Of a stretch of 20,101 nt of DNA, positions 8,401-15,200 are shown in pieces. The stretch comes from DASSKO01 sp035690425 (GTDB lineage Bacteria > Actinomycetota > Actinomycetes > Propionibacteriales > Nocardioidaceae). Position numbers and translations under genes: made by a program. The first letter of the stretch is position 1. Every line of letters starts with the position of its first letter. The DNA lies in NCBI GenBank assembly GCA_035690425.1, contig DASSKO010000048.1:1-20101 (forward strand), read 5' to 3'. The notes under the pieces were generated by a model. It ran no database searches. It was not told where the DNA came from and saw nothing but the letters and a program-made list of their open reading frames with translations.

Positions 8401-9017
8401 AGCCGGAGCAGGTCGTCACGGACGTCGCGCTCGATGCCGAGCCCGTGGTCCATCAGCTCGAGGAAGTAGTTGTCGGCACCGAAGATGTCGCGGAACTCCG
8501 CGGCACTGGCGAGCGCCTCGTCGTACTTGCCGAGCCGCAGCAGCGTCTGCACCTCTCCGGAGGGGCAGCCGGTGGTCGCGATGACGCCCTTGCCGTAGCG
8601 GTGCAGCAGCTCGCGGTCCATCCGCGGCTTGAAGTAGTAGCCCTCCATCCACGCGGACGAGTTCATCCGGAACAGGTTGTGCATGCCCTCGGTGGTCTCC
8701 GCGAGCAAGGTGATGTGGGTGTAGGCACCGGCTCCGGAGACGTCACCGCGCCCGCCGCCGCCCCACTGCACCCGGCGCCGCTCGAAGCGGCTGGTGTTGG
8801 GCGTCAGGTACGCCTCGATCCCGATGATCGGCTTGACGCCGTGCGCCTTGGCGGCCCGGTAGAAGTCGTAGGCGCCGAACATGTTGCCGTGGTCGGTCAT
8901 CGCGACCGCCGGCATCTGCTGCGCGGCCGCCTCCGCCATCAGCTCGTTGATGCGTGCCGCCCCGTCGAGCATCGAGAACTCGGTGTGGACGTGCAGATGG
9001 GCGAACGAGTTCGACAT
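5478..9017 (-). CDS. dnaE: DNA polymerase III alpha subunit
   Basis: The main replicative polymerase (family C, DnaE1 type), 1,179 residues, usual for the family. The PHP domain opens at once with HLHVHTEFSMLDG (histidines 7, 9, 11) and includes the MTDHGNMFGAYDFY segment. The palm carries PDFDIDF at 410-416 (catalytic aspartates 411 and 413, followed by RVAQIVTYGTIKAKQAVKD) and the third aspartate in LKMDFLGL (D575). Further on come the fingers and beta-binding region, the helix-hairpin-helix segment (VIDSLIKAGAFDSLGHRRRAL) and an OB-fold near 1015-1065 (ITVGGLVTNVQRKLTKRG). ATG 9015-9017 is chosen because the PHP motif follows within seven residues; GGAG lies 11 bases upstream. The C-terminus (LLGPSCLAG) looks native and its stop lies in the direct repeat. 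It has its own 149-base upstream gap after the GNAT gene. Confidence 0.98.
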   Translation of the reverse strand: MSNSFAHLHVHTEFSMLDGAARINELMAEAAAQQMPAVAMTDHGNMFGAYDFYRAAKAHGVKPIIGIEAYLTPNTSRFERRRVQWGGGGRGDVSGAGAYTHITLLAETTEGMHNLFRMNSSAWMEGYYFKPRMDRELLHRYGKGVIATTGCPSGEVQTLLRLGKYDEALASAAEFRDIFGADNYFLELMDHGLGIERDVRDDLLRLGKDLGLPLVASNDLHYTRPEDAEGHSALLCVQSGSTLADPTRFKFDADDFYLKTAAEMREVWRDFPEACDNTLLIAERCNVEFDESASYMPQFPVPEGETEESWFQHEVDRGLQARFPGGVTEEVRKQADYEVGVINQMRFPGYFLVVADFINWAKQNGIRVGPGRGSGAGSMVAYAMRITDLNPLEHGLIFERFLNPERVSMPDFDIDFDERRRGEVIRYVTDKYGSDRVAQIVTYGTIKAKQAVKDSSRVLGFPFAMGERITKAMPPTVMGKDVPLSGIFDPEHQRYSEAGEFRALYDGDVDVRRVVDTAKKLENLKRQWGVHAAGVIMSSKPLMDVIPLLRREQDGAVITQFDYPTCETLGLLKMDFLGLRNLTVIDDALKNIKLNRGVTVVPEDLTLDDPATFALLQRGDTLGVFQLDGGPMRALLRSMRPDNFEDISAVGALYRPGPMGANSHNEYADRKNGRKPVVPIHPELEEPLKDVLGDTYGLIVYQEQVMAIAQQLAGYSLGQADLLRRAMGKKKKAELDKQFEIFSAGMTERGYSTGAVNTLWEILLPFSDYAFNKAHSAAYGLVSYWTAYLKANYPAEYMAGLLTSVQDSKDKMAIYLNECRRMGIKVLPPDVNESEADFTPVGTDIRFGMTAVRNVGHNVVDAISAARETKGRFSDFDDFMGKVPPLACNKRVIDSLIKAGAFDSLGHRRRALVAIHEEAVDQYIDLKRNEAIGQDSLFGAFGDDGGDDGAEGATFLGFSVKVPDIEDWDKQTLLGHEREMLGLYVSDHPLFGLEHLLASASDCTIGQLLVDEDRPDGSSITVGGLVTNVQRKLTKRGDPWAVVHLEDLEGGVDVMLFPSTYQLASTLLVDDAILVVKGRLRRRDDTPELHAQEVTVPDLSDGPTGPVVISLPVTRCTPPVVEQLKDVLGTHPGMTEVHLRLMSQASTKLMRLDERLRVAPSPALMADLKALLGPSCLAG

Positions 9018-9128
9018 GCGGCGTGGTGCTCCAACCAACAACGAGCGAGCGGGCGCGGGGAAGGCCACCCCGAAGACTATGCGATACCGCACCGACAACC
9101 GACGTCGACAGGCCGACGGCCGACAGGC

Positions 9129-9159
9129 CAGTGGCGGGCGACGGCGCGGGCCGCCACTG
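9129..9159. terminator. Hairpin between GNAT gene and dnaE
   Basis: CAGTGGCGG (9129-9137) and CCGCCACTG (9151-9159) form a perfect 9-bp stem with a 13-base loop, 8 bases past the GNAT stop. No T run follows on the minus strand, so it may attenuate or stabilise transcript ends rather than terminate fully. CGACAGGCC occurs twice just beyond it (9106-9114, 9121-9129). Confidence 0.35.
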
Positions 9160-9166
9160 CCGCACG

Positions 9167-9619
9167 TCAGGCAGGGACCCAGGTGTAATGGATGTCGGGG
9201 ACACGTTCGTCGTTGCCCGCACCGTCGGTGCGCTCGACCTCGACGAGGCCGTGCCGCTCGTAGAACCGCTGCGCCCCGGTGTTGCTGACGAAGACCCACA
9301 GGCCGAAGCCGTCCGGTCGCAGCACCTTCGCCAGGTCGAGCAACGCGGCACCGATGCCCTGCCCGGCGTACTCGGGCAGCAGGTAGAGCTGGTCCAGCCA
9401 CTCGGCGTCCAGCGCGAGCACACCGACGACACGGCCGACGTCGACGACCCACACCTCCCGCTCGAGCAGCAGCATCGTGCGCACCCAGGCGTGCACCTCG
9501 GCGTCGGAGCGCTTCAGTGGCGGGACCGAGCCGAGGTTGGCTCGCCGGGAGCCGATCAGCACGTGAGCCACCGCGGCGGCGTCCTCGTCGGTCGCCGGCC
9601 GGATGGACCACTGGCTCAC
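9167..9619 (-). CDS. GNAT-family N-acetyltransferase
   Basis: A 150-residue acetyltransferase of the GNAT fold, substrate unknown. The N-terminus IRPATDEDAAAVAHV is the usual first strand and helix. The strand-helix motif QLYLLPEYAGQGIGAALLDLA (78-97) holds the acetyl-CoA pyrophosphate loop at AGQGIG (85-90), and LWVFVSNTGAQRFYERHGL is the standard C-terminal motif in which the tyrosine often acts as general acid. The GTG start (9617-9619) overlaps the rluD stop as GTGA, so translation is probably coupled to rluD. A GNAT gene is often found between rluD and dnaE in Actinobacteria, but nothing here says whether it acts on protein N-termini, small molecules or antibiotics. The next gene on the strand is dnaE, after a hairpin. 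Confidence 0.9.
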   Translation of the reverse strand: MSQWSIRPATDEDAAAVAHVLIGSRRANLGSVPPLKRSDAEVHAWVRTMLLLEREVWVVDVGRVVGVLALDAEWLDQLYLLPEYAGQGIGAALLDLAKVLRPDGFGLWVFVSNTGAQRFYERHGLVEVERTDGAGNDERVPDIHYTWVPA

Positions 9620-10545
9620 AGCGCCTCCCGGACCACCTCGAGAGCCGCGCGAAGGTCGTCGGGGTAGCTGGAGGAGAACTCCACCCACTGGTCGGAGCCG
9701 GGGTGGCGAAAGCCCAGCCGCATAGCCTGCAGCCACTGCCGGCGCAGCCCGGCTCGCTGTGCCAGCACCGGGTCGGCGCCATAGGTCAGATCGCCGACGC
9801 AGGGGTGCCGGACCGCGCTCAGGTGCACCCGGATCTGGTGGGTGCGCCCCGTCTCCAGCCCGACCTCGAGCAGGCTGGCGAACCGGTGCGCCTCCAGGGT
9901 CTCGTAGTGGGTCACGCTCGGCTTGCCGTCGGCAACGACCGCGAACTTGTAGTCGTGTTTGGGATGCCGGCCGATCGGGGCGTCGATGGTGCCGCGCAGC
10001 GGGTCGGGGTGGCCCTGCACCAGGGCATGGTAGGTCTTGTCGACCGTGCGCTCCTTGAACGCGCGCTTCAGCCGCGAGTACGCCAGCTCCGACTTGGCCA
10101 CCACCATCAGACCGCTGGTGCCGACATCTAGCCGGTGCACGATCCCCTGCCGCTCGGCCGCCCCCGAGGTCGCAACAGTGAAGCCGGCTCCGACGAGGTG
10201 GCCGAGCACGGTGGGGCCCGACCAGCCGGGGCTTGGATGTGCCGCCACTCCGACCGGCTTGTCCACCACGACGATGTGCTCGTCGTCGTGCACGATGCCC
10301 AAGCCTTCGACCGTCTCCGGCACCACCTCGACGGCGGAGGGCGGAGCCGGGACCTCGACCTCGAGCCAGGAGCCCGGGGTCACCCGGTCGGACTTGATCG
10401 GCGTCGCACCGTCGATGCAGACCTTGCCGTCGGCGACCAGATCGGCAGCCGTGGTGCGGGAGAAGCCGAACATCCGCGCGAGCGCAGCATCGACCCGCTC
10501 GCCCGCCAGCCCGTCGGGCACCGGCAGCGCGCGCAGGTCACTCAC
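9616..10545 (-). CDS. rluD: RluA-family 23S rRNA pseudouridine synthase (RluD-like)
   Basis: Converts uridines to pseudouridine in large-subunit rRNA; RluD acts on helix 69. The 309-residue protein has an N-terminal S4 RNA-binding domain (about 14-60, GERVDAALARMFGFSRTTAADLVADGKVCIDG) and the RluA catalytic domain. That domain shows VVDKPVGVAAHPSPG, HRLDVGTSGLMVVAK with catalytic aspartate 140, KTYHALVQGHP, and GRTHQIRVHLSAVRHPCVGDLTYG. The GTG start (10543-10545) overlaps the lspA stop as GTGA, and its own stop overlaps the GNAT start the same way, so lspA, rluD and the GNAT gene form a tightly coupled string. The lspA-rluD pair is conserved in many bacteria. The exact target uridines are inferred from the family. 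Confidence 0.95.
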   Translation of the reverse strand: MSDLRALPVPDGLAGERVDAALARMFGFSRTTAADLVADGKVCIDGATPIKSDRVTPGSWLEVEVPAPPSAVEVVPETVEGLGIVHDDEHIVVVDKPVGVAAHPSPGWSGPTVLGHLVGAGFTVATSGAAERQGIVHRLDVGTSGLMVVAKSELAYSRLKRAFKERTVDKTYHALVQGHPDPLRGTIDAPIGRHPKHDYKFAVVADGKPSVTHYETLEAHRFASLLEVGLETGRTHQIRVHLSAVRHPCVGDLTYGADPVLAQRAGLRRQWLQAMRLGFRHPGSDQWVEFSSSYPDDLRAALEVVREAL

Positions 10546-11096
10546 GCGTCGACCTTGCGCCCGTCGAGCGAGACGCCACGGACGCTCTGCACCACGATCA
10601 GCACGGCCGCCACCACGATGGCGGAGTCGGCGACGTTGAAGACCGGCCAGTTCGGCAGCTCGAGGAAGTCGACCACGTGCCCGCGCAACGGGCCCGGGTC
10701 ACGCACCAGCCGGTCGGTCAGGTTGCCCGCGGCACCGCCGAGCAGGAGGCCCAGCGACACCGCCCACAGCCGGCTGCGCACGCGCCGCGCGATCCACACC
10801 ACGGCGACCACCACCGCGATCGAGACCAGGCTCAGCACGACCGTGAAGTCGGTGCCGAGGCTGAATGCCGCGCCCGGGTTAGAGGTCAGCCGCAGGGTCA
10901 GCAGGCCACCGGCGAGCTCGATCGGCGCCCGGTCCGACAGCGTGGAGAGGGCGACCTCCTTGGTGACCACGTCGAGCCCGTAGGCGAGCACGGCCACGGC
11001 GACGAACAACCGGATGTGGCGCGGCGCCGACATCCGGTCATCAGGGTCTGTGTGCGCGCCGTCAGTGTTCAGTGACGTTCCTGGCGTTGCTTGCAT
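10542..11096 (-). CDS. lspA: Lipoprotein signal peptidase (signal peptidase II)
   Basis: Membrane aspartyl protease that cleaves signal peptides from diacylglyceryl-modified prolipoproteins. Four membrane segments are visible (about 29-47, 84-102, 109-122, 154-172). The signature blocks are present: DVVTKEVAL, TSNPGAAFSLG, GGAAGNLTDRL with aspartate 128 and PVFNVADSAIVV with aspartate 157, the catalytic pair. With the ATG at 11094-11096 the protein has 184 residues and a hydrophilic 25-residue leader (MQATPGTSLNTDG) of a kind I associate with this lineage; the start then overlaps the end of the upstream dksA-like gene by 28 bases. ATG 11031-11033 gives a 163-residue protein and is a fair alternative; neither has a strong Shine-Dalgarno. 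The stop overlaps rluD. Confidence 0.94.
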   Translation of the reverse strand: MQATPGTSLNTDGAHTDPDDRMSAPRHIRLFVAVAVLAYGLDVVTKEVALSTLSDRAPIELAGGLLTLRLTSNPGAAFSLGTDFTVVLSLVSIAVVVAVVWIARRVRSRLWAVSLGLLLGGAAGNLTDRLVRDPGPLRGHVVDFLELPNWPVFNVADSAIVVAAVLIVVQSVRGVSLDGRKVDA

Positions 11097-11824
11097 GACA
11101 CGCACAGTGTCGCACGCGGGAACGCCATCAGCCGAAGCTTGCCCACGGGGTTGCCGCAGCTCTCGCAGATGCCGTAGCTGCCGTCGTCGATGCGCTCCAG
11201 CGCGTGCTCGATCTGCGTGAGCATCTCGCGAGAGTGGTTGGCCAGCGACATCTCATGGTCACGTTCGAAGGTGGTCGAGCCTACATCGGCCTGATCCTGT
11301 CCCGCTCCCTCGCCGCCGTCACGGAAGAGATCGGCGATCTCGACCTCGGCCTCGGAGATCTCGGCTCTCAGCCGCTCGGCCTCGGTGCCGAGCGAGTCCT
11401 TGACCTCGCGGAGCTCGCCGGCGGTCCACGGCTTCTCGTCCGCACGCACCGCCAGCCGCGATGCCGCCTTGGCGCTGGGGGGCTTCGTGGCCTTCTTGGC
11501 CGGTGCCGGTCGTGTGGCGGCCGGCTTCTTCGCCGGTGCGCCCTTCTTCGCCGGTGCGCCCTTCTTCGCCGCAGCCTTCTGTGCGGACTTCTTCGCAGCA
11601 GGGGCCTGCGCGGCTGTCTTCTTCGCAGCAGTCTTCGTGGCGGGACCCTTTTTCACGGCTGTCTTCGTGGCGGGACTCTTCTTCGCCGGCGACTTGGTCC
11701 CAGCCTTCTTCGCCGTGCCGTTTCGTGCAGCGGCGTTCTTCGTCGCCGGTGTCTTGCTGACGGTCGACGTGGCGGCGGACGTGGCCTTCTTGGCCGTCGC
11801 CTTCTTGGCGGGCGTCTTGGGCAT
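11069..11824 (-). CDS. TraR/DksA-family zinc-finger protein with Lys/Ala-rich tail
   Basis: A 251-residue two-part protein. Residues 1-122 are almost entirely Lys, Ala, Pro, Thr and Ser, with many AKK/PAKK units including a tandem KKGAPAKKGAPAKK (88-100). This resembles histone H1-like or HU-type tails and should bind nucleic acid without folding. Residues 132-251 form the DksA/TraR part: a coiled-coil (GELREVKDSLGTEAERLRAEISEAE), the tip-like DQADVGSTTFERDHEMSL (177-194), and a C4 zinc finger (C220, C223, C241, C244). DksA relatives bind the secondary channel of RNA polymerase; that role is inferred here. ATG 11822-11824 follows AGGGG. A strong promoter and a 20-bp palindrome lie upstream. 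It is divergent from ileS and leads lspA, rluD, the GNAT gene and perhaps dnaE. Confidence 0.9.
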   Translation of the reverse strand: MPKTPAKKATAKKATSAATSTVSKTPATKNAAARNGTAKKAGTKSPAKKSPATKTAVKKGPATKTAAKKTAAQAPAAKKSAQKAAAKKGAPAKKGAPAKKPAATRPAPAKKATKPPSAKAASRLAVRADEKPWTAGELREVKDSLGTEAERLRAEISEAEVEIADLFRDGGEGAGQDQADVGSTTFERDHEMSLANHSREMLTQIEHALERIDDGSYGICESCGNPVGKLRLMAFPRATLCVSCKQRQERH

Positions 11825-11859
11825 GACCAAACCCCTAACCTTGGCGTGGGTGACATGGC

Positions 11860-11879
11860 CGGCACCACACGTGGTGCCG
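11860..11879. promoter_or_regulatory. Perfect 20-bp palindrome at predicted dksA-like start point
   Basis: CGGCACCACACGTGGTGCCG is a 9-2-9 perfect inverted repeat. The predicted transcription start (about 11875, minus strand) falls inside it. It could be an operator for a dimeric repressor, or an 8-bp stem with a CACG loop in the 5' leader. Confidence 0.5.
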
Positions 11880-11881
11880 TG

Positions 11882-11910
11882 AGGATAGGCAACCGGCCAA
11901 CCCGCTTCAA
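11882..11910 (-). promoter_or_regulatory. Sigma-70-type promoter for dksA-like gene
   Basis: Reading on the minus strand, TTGAAG (11910-11905), a 17-base spacer, then TATCCT (11887-11882). Each hexamer matches consensus at four of six positions with ideal spacing. Transcription would start near 11875, about 50 bases before the ATG. Confidence 0.6.
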
Positions 11911-11927
11911 CCATCCGCACGGTTTTT

Positions 11928-11941
11928 CGCACATCTGTGCG
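11928..11941. promoter_or_regulatory. 14-bp palindrome CGCACATCTGTGCG
   Basis: A 6-2-6 perfect inverted repeat upstream of the -35 of the dksA-like promoter and about 70 bases before the ileS -10 candidate. It suits a dimeric regulator acting on either gene, but no regulator is identified. Confidence 0.3.
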
Positions 11942-12009
11942 GTTGTGGTTATCTGCCGGCGTCGGCTGGCCGGGGGCAGCCTCGCGGTGCGCGTGCCCGC
12001 GGCGTCGCC

Positions 12010-12015
12010 TAGACT
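12010..12015 (+). promoter_or_regulatory. Candidate -10 element (TAGACT) for ileS leader
   Basis: TAGACT fits the TANNNT form and lies just before the T-box leader, placing transcription start near 12022, upstream of the specifier stem. No convincing -35 hexamer is seen 16-19 bases upstream. Confidence 0.45.
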
Positions 12016-12021
12016 GAGGGC

Positions 12022-12266
12022 CTTGCCGCACCGCGACGATGGGGCCATCACCCCGGAGCCGCCGGAAGAACAGACCTTCGGCTGTGACCGTGGAGTCCTA
12101 CTAGAACCGGCAGCGGCAGACTCGAGAGGGTTCGTGCGTGTCCTGGACGACTCGGGACGGCGCGGGCCAAGGAGGGTGGTACCGCGGGACGCGACCCGCA
12201 GGCAGTGGTCGCGGGCTCGTCCCTCCGGCAGAACTGAGCAGCAAGCTCGCTGACGGAGGACCGCAG
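12022..12266 (+). promoter_or_regulatory. ileS T-box riboswitch (translational type)
   Basis: An actinobacterial ileS T-box leader that senses uncharged tRNA(Ile). GATGGGGCCATCACCCC contains the specifier ATC (12047-12049), an isoleucine codon, in a short stem I; GGAGCCGCCGGAAGAAC follows as usual in these leaders. The T-box sequence AGGGTGGTACCGCG lies at 12173-12186, with TGGT available to pair with the tRNA acceptor end. CGTCCCTCCG follows near 12219-12228. GGAGGG (12171-12176) can pair with CCCTCC (12221-12226), while CCTCCG (12222-12227) can pair with CGGAGG (12254-12259), which holds the ileS Shine-Dalgarno. There is no terminator-like hairpin with a T run. Control of translation start rather than transcription is therefore expected, as described for other actinobacterial ileS leaders. 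Confidence 0.92.
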
Positions 12267-15200
12267 ATGTACCGACCCGTGCCGCCGCAGGTGGACCTTC
12301 CCGCCCTCGACCACAGCGTCCTCGCGCTCTGGGCCGAGCACAAGGTCTTCGACCGCTCCCTGGAGCAGACGGCCACCGGTGCACCGTGGACGTTCTACGA
12401 GGGCCCGCCGACCGCCAACGGCAAACCGGGCACCCACCACGTCGAGGCGCGGGTCTTCAAGGACGTGTTTCCTCGGTTCAAGACGATGCAGGGTTTCCAC
12501 GTGGCCCGCAAGGCCGGGTGGGACTGCCACGGTCTGCCCGTCGAGCTCGCCGTGGAGAAGGAGCTCGGGTTCTCCGGCAAGAACGACATCGAGGCGTTCG
12601 GCATCGCGGCGTTCAACGACCGCTGCCGCGAGTCGGTGCTGCGCCACGTCGGCGAGTTCCGCGAGATGACCGAGCGGATGGGCTACTGGGTCAACCTCGA
12701 CGAGGCCTACTGGACGATGCACCCGAGCTACGTCGAGAGCGTGTGGTGGGCGCTGAAGCAGATCCACGCCAAGGGCCTGCTGGTCGAGGACTACCGGGTG
12801 GCGCCGTACTGCCCACGCTGCGGCACCGGCCTGTCCGACCACGAGCTGGCGCAGGGCTACGAGACCGTGGTCGATCCCTCGGTCTACGTCCGTTTTCCAC
12901 TGACTTCGGGCGAGTACGCCGGGAAGGCCTCGCTGCTGGTGTGGACGACGACGCCGTGGACGCTGGTGTCCAACACCGCGGTCGCCGTGCATCCCGACGT
13001 CGACTACGTGGTGGCCACCGACGGCGACGAGAGCCTGATCGTGGCGGAGCCGTTGTTGGAGGCCGCGCTCGGAGAAGGCTGGTCGGTGCAGGGCCGGCTG
13101 CGCGGCACCGACCTGCAGCGGTGGACCTACCGGCGCCCGTTCGAGCTGGTGCCGTTCCCGGAAGAGGGCGAGCCGGCGCACTTCGTCGTACTCGCCGACT
13201 ACGTGACCACCGAGGACGGCACCGGACTGGTGCACCAGTCCCCCGCCTTCGGCGAGGACGACCTCCGAGTGGCCCGCGAGTACGGCCTGCCGATGGTGAA
13301 GCCGGTCCGCCCGGACGGGCATTTCGAGGACTCGGTCCCGCTGGTCGGCGGTCAGTTCTTCAAGCACGCCGACGCCGACCTGGTGGCTGACCTCCAAGCA
13401 CGGGGCCTGCTGTTTCGTCACCTGGCCTACGAGCACGCCTATCCCCACTGCTGGCGCTGCCACACCGCGCTGATCTACTACGCGCTCCCGTCGTGGTACA
13501 TCCGCACCACGGCGATCAAGGAGGAGCTGGTACGCGAGAACGAGGCCACCAACTGGTACCCCGACTCGATCAAGCACGGACGCTACGGCGACTGGCTGGA
13601 CAACAACGTCGACTGGGCGTTGTCCCGCAGCCGCTACTGGGGCACGCCGCTGCCGATCTGGCGGTGCGAGCAGCAGCACGAGACATGCGTCGGCTCGCTG
13701 CGTGAGCTCTCGGAGCTCGCCGGCGTCGATCACGGCGACCTCGACCCGCACCGCCCATACGTCGACGAGGTCAGCTTCGGCTGCCCACAGTGCGGCGAGG
13801 AGGCGCGGCGGGTACCGGAGGTGATCGACGGCTGGTTCGACTCCGGGTCGATGCCGTTCGCGCAGTGGGGCTATCCGCACGTCGAGGGGTCTGCGCGGCA
13901 GTTCGAGCAGGCATACCCGGCGCAGTTCATCTGCGAGGCCATCGACCAGACCCGCGGCTGGTTCTACACCCTGATGGCGGTCGGGACCCTGGTGTTCGAG
14001 CGGTCGTCGTACGAGAACGTGCTCTGCCTCGGTCTGCTGCTCGCCGAGGACGGGCGCAAAATGTCCAAGCACCTCGGCAACATCCTCGAGCCGATGCCGT
14101 TGATGGACGAGCACGGCGCCGATGCCGTCCGTTGGTTCATGGCGGCCAGCGGATCGCCGTGGGCAGCGCGTCGGGTCGGCCACGCCACCTTGCAGGAGAT
14201 CGTCCGCAAGGTGCTGCTGACCTACTGGAACACCGTGGCCTTCCACGTGCTCTACGCCAGGACCGCCGGCTGGACACCGGAGTCCGCGGCCGCTCCCGCG
14301 GTCACGGACCGCCCGGTGCTCGACCGCTGGCTGCACGCGCAGACGCACACGCTGGCGCGCGACGTGACCGAGGCGATGGAGGACTTCGACACCCAGCGGA
14401 GTGGGCAGCTGTTGTCGACATTCATCGACGACCTGTCGAACTGGTACGTGCGCCGCTCGCGTCGCCGCTTCTGGGACGGCGACCCGGCGGCCCTCGCGAC
14501 CTTGCACGAGACGCTGGACGTGCTGACGCGGCTGCTGGCTCCGATGGCGCCATTCGTCTCCGAGCAGGTGTGGCAGGACGTCGTGCGTCCGGTCACGCCC
14601 AGCGCGGACGAGTCGGTGCATCTGGCGACCTGGCCTACCTTCGACGAGGCGGCGATCGACCCTGAGCTGGCCCGGCAGATGCGGCTGGCCCGTCGCGTCG
14701 TCGAGCTCGGTCGCGCCGCCCGAGCCGAGGCGAAGGTCAAGACCCGCCAGCCACTGCGCCGGGCGCTGGTGGGATCCGGCGCCTTCAACGGGCTGTCGAC
14801 GGAGCTGCGGCGAGACGTGGCCGAGGAGCTCAACATCGGCGCACTGGAGTCGCTTGGCGACGCCGGCTCGGACCTGGTCGACTTCACCGCGAAGGCGAAC
14901 TACCGGCCGTTGGGCAAACGGTTCGGCAAGGACACCCCGAAGGTCGCCGCCGCGGTGGCCGACGCCGACGCCGCCGACCTCGCCCACCAGCTGCGCTCCG
15001 CGGGGCGCGCGCAGGTCGAGGTCGACGGCAGCGCGGTGACAGTGGGCCCCGACGAGGTGATCGTCTCCGAGCGGCCCCGAGCGGGGTGGTCGGTGGTCAA
15101 CGACCAGGGCGAGACCGTGGCGCTGGATCTCGCGCTCACCCCGGCCTTGAAGCGGGCGGGGCTGGCACGCGAGGTGGTGCGGCTGGTCCAGGAAGCACGC

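Noticed and set aside
9018..9782. Upstream extension of the dnaE frame
   Set aside because: It runs through the GNAT and rluD coding region in another frame; the PHP motif requires the start at 9017.
11528..11581. Short direct repeats (CTTCTTCGCCGGTGCGCC) as a possible CRISPR-like array
   Set aside because: They are codon-level repeats of the KKGAPA units in the DksA-like tail, with no spacers.
12138..12266. In-frame upstream extension of ileS
   Set aside because: This stretch is the T-box leader; a good Shine-Dalgarno and the conserved N-terminus fix the start at 12267.
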